Assembly (NCBI GenBank): GCA_034668785.1
Contig: JAXDOS010000190.1
Coordinates: 1 to 42,056, forward strand
DNA length: 42,056 nucleotides
Direction of reading: 5' to 3'
DNA from: CANKHA01 sp034668785
GTDB taxonomy: Bacteria; Pseudomonadota; Alphaproteobacteria; Rhizobiales; Xanthobacteraceae
Part shown: in pieces, positions 40,389 through 42,056 of the stretch
How positions within the stretch are numbered: position 1 is the first letter of the stretch
Layout: every line of letters starts with the position of its first letter
Translations under genes and position numbers: made by a program
The notes under the pieces: generated by a model
Database searches by the model: none
Seen by the model: the letters and a program-made list of their open reading frames with translations, nothing else
What the model was told of the DNA's origin: nothing

Positions 40389-41153
40389 ATGCGCATCCTG
40401 GTCACCAACGATGACGGCATCCACGCCGAGGGTCTCGACATCTGCGAGCAGATCGCGCGTGCGCTGTCCGACGATGTCTGGGTGGTGGCGCCGGAAAACG
40501 ATCAGTCCGGCGTTTCGCATTCGCTCTCGATCAACGATCCTTTGCGTCTGCGAAAGATCGGGCCGCGCCGTTTCGCGGTTAAAGGCACGCCGACCGACTG
40601 CGTCATCATGGGCGCGCACCATTTGATGACCGAGGGCTCGCCCGACCTCGTGCTCTCCGGCGTCAATCGCGGGCGCAACGCCGCCGACGACGTGACCTAT
40701 TCCGGCACCGTAGCCGGAGCCATGGAAGGCGCCGTGCTCGGAATTCCGTCGCTGGCGCTGTCGCAAGCTTATAATTCGGCGAACCGGCCCAATCCGCATT
40801 GGGAAACCGGGCTGCGTTACGCGCCCGATCTGATCCGCCGCGTGCTGGCGGAAGGCATCCCGCGCGACGTCCTCATCAATGTGAATTTTCCCGATTGCCC
40901 GCCCGGCCAGGTCAAGGGCATTGCCATCACCAAGCAAGGTAAGCGCGATCAGGAAATGTTGGGGATCGATGAGCGCAAGGACGGGCGCGGCAATCCCTAT
41001 TACTGGATCGCGTTCAAGCGGCGGCAGTCTCCGAAAATACGCAGCGACAGCGACATGTCGGCGCTGGCGGAAAACCGCATCTCGGTGACGCCGTTGCGAC
41101 TCGACTTGACCGACGAGCCGTTCAAGGCGCGGTTGGCGGAAGTGTTTCGCTAG
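40389..41153 (+). CDS. surE: 5'/3'-nucleotidase SurE
   Basis: A 254-residue metal-dependent nucleotidase active on nucleoside monophosphates in stationary phase. It begins MRILVTNDDGIHAEGL with the metal-binding NDD, has PENDQSGVSHSLSI (metal Ser) and LVLSGVNRGRNAADDVTYSGTV. ATG 40389 is the canonical start; the frame opening at 40275 comes from repeat C. The usual partner pcm follows downstream, but a response regulator gene on the opposite strand now lies between them. Confidence 0.95.
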   Translation: MRILVTNDDGIHAEGLDICEQIARALSDDVWVVAPENDQSGVSHSLSINDPLRLRKIGPRRFAVKGTPTDCVIMGAHHLMTEGSPDLVLSGVNRGRNAADDVTYSGTVAGAMEGAVLGIPSLALSQAYNSANRPNPHWETGLRYAPDLIRRVLAEGIPRDVLINVNFPDCPPGQVKGIAITKQGKRDQEMLGIDERKDGRGNPYYWIAFKRRQSPKIRSDSDMSALAENRISVTPLRLDLTDEPFKARLAEVFR

Positions 41154-41158
41154 ATTTG

Positions 41159-41548
41159 TTAGCGCGCCGGCAGCAACCGCGCCAATGTGCTGTTCAGCTC
41201 TTCCATTTGAAACGGCTTTTGCAGCACCGGGTGATTGCCATAGGGATCGGGCAGCCCGCGGCCGCCATAGCCGGTCACGAAAATGAACGGCATTCCACGT
41301 TTGGACAGAAGGTCGGCTACGGGAAAGACCTCCTGGCCGTCGAGATTGACGTCCAGAATGGCGAGGTCGCATTCGACGGTCTTGGCTATTTCGATCGCTT
41401 CATCGATACGCCCGGCGACGCCGGCGAGCGCATAGCCGAGATCGGTCAGCATGTCCTCGAGCAGCATCCGGATCAGGAATTCATCTTCGACCACAAAGAT
41501 GCGGCGTCCGGCGGGCTGCGCGGTAGCCTTTTCAGCCGACGAATTCAT
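41159..41548 (-). CDS. Stand-alone response regulator receiver domain
   Basis: A 129-residue single CheY-like receiver. Acidic pair E21-D22 (FVVEDEFLIRML), phospho-acceptor Asp about residue 66 (LAILDVNLDGQ), the switch Thr about 92 (FIFVTGYG) and Lys about 111 (LQKPF). There is no output domain, so it acts by protein contact or phospho-relay. No histidine kinase is in the window. It is on the opposite strand to surE and pcm, between them, ending five bases after surE. This kind of lone receiver is common in rhizobia. Confidence 0.92.
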   Translation of the reverse strand: MNSSAEKATAQPAGRRIFVVEDEFLIRMLLEDMLTDLGYALAGVAGRIDEAIEIAKTVECDLAILDVNLDGQEVFPVADLLSKRGMPFIFVTGYGGRGLPDPYGNHPVLQKPFQMEELNSTLARLLPAR

Positions 41549-41681
41549 GGAGCGATGAGCTCCCCCATTGCGGTCGCTATGGGCTTCCTATTGCAAATAC
41601 AGTCCGCAGGCAATTAGCCGCATGGTACAAAACTAACTGGCGCTTAACCCGACGAGGCGCCGGGCACCAAAGAGGACGGAA

Positions 41682-42056
41682 ATGCCCATGGGAGGGCCTG
41701 CAGACGACCGCGTCGGCCGCATGGAATTCCTGCTGAATCTCCGCCGGCGCGGGATTAGCGACCAGGCGGTTTTGCGCGCCATGGACGAGGTGCCGCGCGA
41801 GCATTTCGTCGAACGCGGGCACCTTGAGAGCGCCTATGCCGACCACGCGTTGCCGATCGCCTGCGGCCAGACCATCAGCCAGCCCTATGTCGTCGCCTAT
41901 ATGAGCGAGCAGCTCGGCGTCCGCCCGCACCACCGTATCCTCGAAGTCGGTACCGGATCGGGTTACCAGGCGGCTGTGCTGTCGCGCCTGGCGGCGGAGG
42001 TGGTGACAATCGAGCGCTACCGCACGCTGGCGAAGACGGCGCGAATGCGGTTGCAG
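41682..42056 (+). CDS. pcm: Protein-L-isoaspartate O-methyltransferase, N-terminal part (cut by window end)
   Basis: The first 125 codons are visible; the gene runs off the right edge. It repairs isoaspartyl damage using S-adenosylmethionine. Seen are VPREHFVERGH, the substrate loop ACGQTISQPYVVAYM and the SAM motif ILEVGTGSGYQAAVLSRLA. AGGACGG precedes ATG 41682; ATG 41688 is also possible. The intact SQPY loop contrasts with the PCMT-like protein at 9840. Adjacent to surE in the common surE-pcm pair, apart from the inserted response regulator. Confidence 0.94.
   Translation, partial: MPMGGPADDRVGRMEFLLNLRRRGISDQAVLRAMDEVPREHFVERGHLESAYADHALPIACGQTISQPYVVAYMSEQLGVRPHHRILEVGTGSGYQAAVLSRLAAEVVTIERYRTLAKTARMRLQ

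Overview
The window is a stretch of high-GC chromosome from an alphaproteobacterium, most likely of the order Hyphomicrobiales (Rhizobiales), near Bradyrhizobiaceae/Xanthobacteraceae. This rests on popZ, exoR, a BA14K-like secreted protein, a PCMT-like/tolC/popZ/valS order, the run dgt-argS-SPOR-nagZ-scpA-scpB-tatABC-serS-surE-pcm, and GC-rich palindromic repeats between and inside genes. No phage, IS element, integrase, CRISPR array or rRNA was seen. Species cannot be fixed from the sequence alone.

Layout. 1-3.2 kb: the end of an amino-acid ABC transporter ATPase, a SnoaL/NTF2-like protein, a small BA14K-like secreted protein, and two sulfur genes (mercaptopyruvate sulfurtransferase and cysteine synthase). 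3.5-7.3 kb: a membrane diguanylate cyclase, a glycosyltransferase with seven exact-length 32-residue coiled-coil repeats, and an RmlC-like cupin; this part looks like accessory surface-polysaccharide DNA. 7.3-9.7 kb: an rhlE-infA pair (DEAD-box helicase and a tailed second IF-1) behind a hairpin-rich leader, then tRNA-Asn and tRNA-Cys. 9.8-16.6 kb: a PCMT-like methyltransferase, a TolC-type outer-membrane channel, popZ, a TylF-like methyltransferase and valS. 16.7-20.1 kb: a dihydroxyphthalate-decarboxylase-like protein, a 3-methyladenine DNA glycosylase and a soluble chemoreceptor with a PilZ domain. 20.4-23.7 kb: ilvD overlapping exoR, then xth. 23.9-28.2 kb: an RND efflux adaptor and pump. 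28.2-29.8 kb: an ErpA/IscA-type protein and an ornithine-cyclodeaminase-family enzyme. 29.8-42.06 kb: the conserved housekeeping run from dgt to pcm (cut by the window end), interrupted by a lone reverse-strand response regulator.

How the parts fit. Most of the right third is one co-directional block with small gaps or ATGA overlaps (nagZ/scpA, tatB/tatC): nucleotide pool control (dgt), tRNA charging (argS, serS), wall recycling (nagZ, SPOR protein), chromosome condensation (scpAB), Tat export (tatABC) and stationary-phase repair (surE, pcm). Cyclic-di-GMP output (GGDEF protein, PilZ chemoreceptor) and exopolysaccharide control (exoR, glycosyltransferase, cupin) recur in the left and middle. 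The RND pump has no outer-membrane partner beside it; the TolC-type channel in the window is a candidate.

The most unusual points are a palindromic repeat sitting in frame inside valS, a lower-GC patch inside the same gene, the 7 x 96 bp glycosyltransferase repeat, the soluble MCP-PilZ-sensor receptor, and three families of palindromic elements, one ending exactly at the CCA end of tRNA-Cys. I found no clear candidate for a wholly new multi-gene system.
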